From JACCXG01 sp963785755 (GTDB taxonomy: Bacteria; Acidobacteriota; Vicinamibacteria; Vicinamibacterales; 2-12-FULL-66-21): DNA of 64,000 bases. Made by a program: the position numbers and the translations under genes. The notes beneath the pieces are model-generated. The model was not told the origin of the DNA. It saw only the letters and a list, made by a program, of their open reading frames with translations, and ran no database searches. Where the stretch lies: contig CAWAXG010000078.1 in the NCBI GenBank assembly GCA_963785755.1, positions 48,040-112,039 of the forward strand, given 5' to 3'. Numbering within the stretch: position 1 is the stretch's first letter; every line of letters starts with the position of its first letter. Positions 61,526-64,000 of the stretch are shown one piece after another.

Positions 61526-64000
61526 TCATTCCGCCCGCAGCGCCTGGATCGGATCGACACCGGCGGCGCGGCGTGCGGGCAGGTAGCCGGTCACCATCGC
61601 TGTAATCAGCATGACCGCAGCCGCGGCGCCGACGGCCAGCGGATCGGTCGGCTGCAGGTCGTGGAGGAAGTTCGCCACGAGGCGGCCGCCGGCCAGCGCG
61701 AGGCCGACGCCCGCGACCGCACCGGCGCCGGCCAGCGCCAGCGCCTCGCGCATGACGAGCGCCGTGACGGCGCGGGGCTCGGCGCCGAGCGCGATCCGCA
61801 GCCCGATCTCGCTGGTCCGACTCGCGACCATGTGCGACATCAGCCCGCCGAGCGCGCCGCACGCAAGCAGGAGCGACACGCCGCCGAGAAAGGCGGCGAT
61901 GACCGTGACGAGACGCTCCTGCACGAGCGACTCGTCGATGCGGCCCCGGACCGTTTCAATGCGGATCGGCGCGCTCGCATCCAGGCTCCTGACTGCCGCC
62001 CGCAGCGCCTCACCGATTGATTCGCGATTCTCGGTCCGTACCTCGGCATAGAGACTGCTCACCCGCAGTATTTGCGGTGCCTGCATGTACGGAACGTAGG
62101 CGATGCGGCGCGGCTCCTCCTGGAGCTGCTGGTAGACCGAATCGCGGACGACGCCGATCACCTCGACGCTCCGGCTGTCAGGTCCTTCGCCCATGGTCAA
62201 CCGCCGTCCGATGGGGTTCTCGCGACCGAAGTACTTCGTGGCCATCGACGCGTTGATCACGGTGACGGGCGGACGGCCGTCGACATCGCTCGCGGAGAAG
62301 TCGCGTCCGGCGATGAACGGCGTGCCCACCGTCTCGAAATAGCCGGGCGACACGGCATTCAGGAACGTCCGGCCGGCCGCGGATGTCGGCCGTGGTTCAT
62401 TGGCCGGTTGGCCTTCGACGCTGAAGGCCTCGAACCAGTAGCCCAGCTCGTTGCTGATCGGCGGCTTCCGCGACAGGCTCGCCGAACGCACCCCAGGCGT
62501 CTCGCGCAGGCGTCGCAACAGCTCGCCGTACCAGACCGTGAGATTCGGTGCGCGCTCGCCGGCGGATGCGTGTGCGCTCACCGGCGACAGCACGTCGACG
62601 TTGACGACGAGCAGGCCATCGCGGTTGAAGCCGGCGTCTTTCGTCAGCAACTGGGTCAGGTTGCGCACGAAGAGTGCCGAGCCCACAAGCAGGACCATCG
62701 ACAGCGCGACCTGCGCGGCCACCAGCGCCCGGGCGATACCCGCGGGCCGGCGATCGGCGCCCGCCTGGGACGCGCCGGCCTTCAGCACCGGGCCCGGATC
62801 GATGCGAACAGCTCTGACGATCGGGGCGAGGCTGAAGGCGATCGCGACGATGGCGGCGGCGAACGCGGTGAACGCGAGTGCCCGGCCGTCGATGCCCAGC
62901 GCCAGCGTCACCGGGTCGTAGCTGGTGGAAAGTAGCCGCACGAGCAGGTCGGCGGACCAGGTCGCGAAGAGGCACCCGAGCGCACCGCCGGCGGTGGCGA
63001 GCAGCAATCCTTCAACGAACAGTTGCTGAACGAGTCGGGCGCGGCTTGCGCCGATGGCCAGCCGCAGCGCCAGCTCGCGACGGCGGCCGGCCGCGGCCGC
63101 CAGCAGCAGGTTGGCCACGGTCGCGCAGGCGACCACCAGCACCAGCGCGACCAGGCCGAACAGCAGCCACAGCGCGGCCTGGAACTGTTCTCGAACCGGC
63201 GAGTAGCCTGAGGCGGCGGGTTCGAGGCCGGAGGTGAATGTCAGATAGCGCGCCCGCCAGCTGGCGGGTGCGTCGGGCGACTGCGTCGCGGCGAGCGCCG
63301 CGGTCCACACCGGCTGGAAGGCGGCGTCGGCCTGGGCGATCGAGAGGCCGGGGCGAAGGCGGCCCATGATGAGCAGCCAGGAGAGTCCCGATCTTGTCAG
63401 CGCGATCCGTTGATCGTTCCGCAGACGCGGCAGCATCGTCACCGGGATGGTCACGTCCGGCGACATCCCGACGGCGACTCCGAAGAAGCCCCGTGGAGTG
63501 ACCCCGATGATGGTGAAGGACTGCCCCTCGATACGAAGCGAGCGGCCGATCGCGGCAGGATCCCCGCCGAAGCGCTGCTGCCAGGCGGAATAGCTCAACA
63601 CCGCCACGGCTTGTGCCTCCGCCGCGGTATTCCCGACGTCGGCCTGATTGAGAAGGCGGCCTGCTGCCGGCTGAAGGCCGAGGGTGTCGTGAAACGCGCC
63701 GGTCACGAGCACCATCGAAGTCGGCTCGGGCTCGCTCGTCCACTCGGCCTGCAGGGTCCGCGGCGTCCACGCGAACACGCCCCTGAGCATGTGCGCCCGA
63801 TCGCGCATCTGCTCGAACATGGGGTAGGAGAACGACGGATCCCTCATCGAGACCAACTCGTCCGGCGCTGCAACCGGCAGCGGCCGCAGCAGGACCGCGT
63901 CAACCAGCGTGAAGACGGTCGTCATTCCGCCTATGCCGCAGCTCAGCGCCAGCACCGCGGCACACGCGAGCGCGGGAGCGCGCCGGAACTGCCGCAGCGC
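61526..64000 (-). CDS. ADOP-type MacB/FtsX permease (N-terminus beyond window edge)
   Basis: 825 codons are inside the window and the frame is open at position 64000 (LRQFRRAPALACAAVLALSC). First TM: AVLALSCGIGGMTTVFTLVD. FtsX motifs: GRRRELALRLAIGASRAR and SRTSEIGLRIALGAEPRA. The end is PARRAAGVDPIQALRAE. Only the start of the first unit, and a prefix domain if there is one, is missing. No frameshift is seen. It converges on the VapC gene with 51 bases between. Substrate unknown. Confidence 0.9.
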   Translation of the reverse strand, partial: ALRQFRRAPALACAAVLALSCGIGGMTTVFTLVDAVLLRPLPVAAPDELVSMRDPSFSYPMFEQMRDRAHMLRGVFAWTPRTLQAEWTSEPEPTSMVLVTGAFHDTLGLQPAAGRLLNQADVGNTAAEAQAVAVLSYSAWQQRFGGDPAAIGRSLRIEGQSFTIIGVTPRGFFGVAVGMSPDVTIPVTMLPRLRNDQRIALTRSGLSWLLIMGRLRPGLSIAQADAAFQPVWTAALAATQSPDAPASWRARYLTFTSGLEPAASGYSPVREQFQAALWLLFGLVALVLVVACATVANLLLAAAAGRRRELALRLAIGASRARLVQQLFVEGLLLATAGGALGCLFATWSADLLVRLLSTSYDPVTLALGIDGRALAFTAFAAAIVAIAFSLAPIVRAVRIDPGPVLKAGASQAGADRRPAGIARALVAAQVALSMVLLVGSALFVRNLTQLLTKDAGFNRDGLLVVNVDVLSPVSAHASAGERAPNLTVWYGELLRRLRETPGVRSASLSRKPPISNELGYWFEAFSVEGQPANEPRPTSAAGRTFLNAVSPGYFETVGTPFIAGRDFSASDVDGRPPVTVINASMATKYFGRENPIGRRLTMGEGPDSRSVEVIGVVRDSVYQQLQEEPRRIAYVPYMQAPQILRVSSLYAEVRTENRESIGEALRAAVRSLDASAPIRIETVRGRIDESLVQERLVTVIAAFLGGVSLLLACGALGGLMSHMVASRTSEIGLRIALGAEPRAVTALVMREALALAGAGAVAGVGLALAGGRLVANFLHDLQPTDPLAVGAAAAVMLITAMVTGYLPARRAAGVDPIQALRAE

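Overview
The window is high-G+C bacterial DNA that looks like Acidobacteriota, most likely the class Vicinamibacteria. This is inferred from gene content, not from a marker gene. Five large MacB/FtsX-type permeases of the acidobacterial orphan-permease (ADOP) kind are present, three of them frameshifted or cut by the window edge. There are five PknB-type Ser/Thr kinases (three carry PD40/TolB-like propellers, one a SUMF1 plus hydrolase tail, one an unrecognised tail). Other typical genes are PadR, an ECF sigma factor, quinoprotein-like propellers and secreted hydrolases. I see no rRNA, tRNA, phage, IS transposase or CRISPR array.

Layout. 1-6.8 kb (minus): a MoxR-type cluster of coiled-coil membrane protein, MoxR ATPase, signal-peptide membrane protein, ABC ATPase, ABC-2 permease and the start of a DUF58 protein. 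6.9-16.7 kb: an ADOP permease, a sugar transferase, a D-aminoacylase-like amidohydrolase, a second ADOP permease and a PHB-depolymerase-like esterase, with remnants of a beta-helix protein and two ADOP genes between them. 16.7-23.4 kb: a kinase/PD40 protein, a CocE/NonD hydrolase and a GMC oxidoreductase. 23.7-26.3 kb: a tightly coupled BtpA, PfkB kinase and PsuG operon (pseudouridine breakdown). 26.5-26.75 kb: an elaborate multi-hairpin element. 26.9-33.4 kb: a nitrate-reductase-like operon led by a NarK transporter fused to a NarI-like cytochrome domain and a zinc ribbon, then a NasC/NapA-type molybdoenzyme, a four-cluster ferredoxin, a Rieske protein and two small membrane proteins. 33.6-41.5 kb: a secreted protein, a UvrA-like ABC protein carrying an in-frame palindromic repeat, a zinc-ribbon membrane protein, a kinase and a SEC-C protein. 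41.5-48.1 kb: two tandem quinoprotein-like propellers and a kinase-SUMF1-hydrolase fusion. 48.4-56.2 kb: an ADOP permease with its PadR regulator, a kinase with an unrecognised C-terminal domain and another ADOP permease. 56.2-64 kb: an ECF sigma-kinase pair, a secreted protein, a Phd/VapC toxin-antitoxin pair and a fifth ADOP permease cut by the window edge.

Two general features stand out. First, many genes are split by one-base frameshifts although the encoded protein continues unchanged in another frame. At least ten of these lie between 58.2 and 59.7 kb. This fits uncorrected indels of a long-read or metagenome assembly better than mass gene decay, so frameshifted genes are annotated across the shift. 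Second, intergenic spaces hold true remnants of genes (ADOP C-termini, a NarK piece, an SDR N-terminus, a PIN C-terminus, a beta-helix C-terminus, a secreted-protein N-terminus). Some lie next to short palindromic or dispersed repeats, suggesting repeated rearrangement. Three genes seem to have promoters whose -10 box lies seven bases before the start codon (leaderless mRNAs); in two of them a perfect palindrome overlaps the -10 and is probably an autoregulatory operator.
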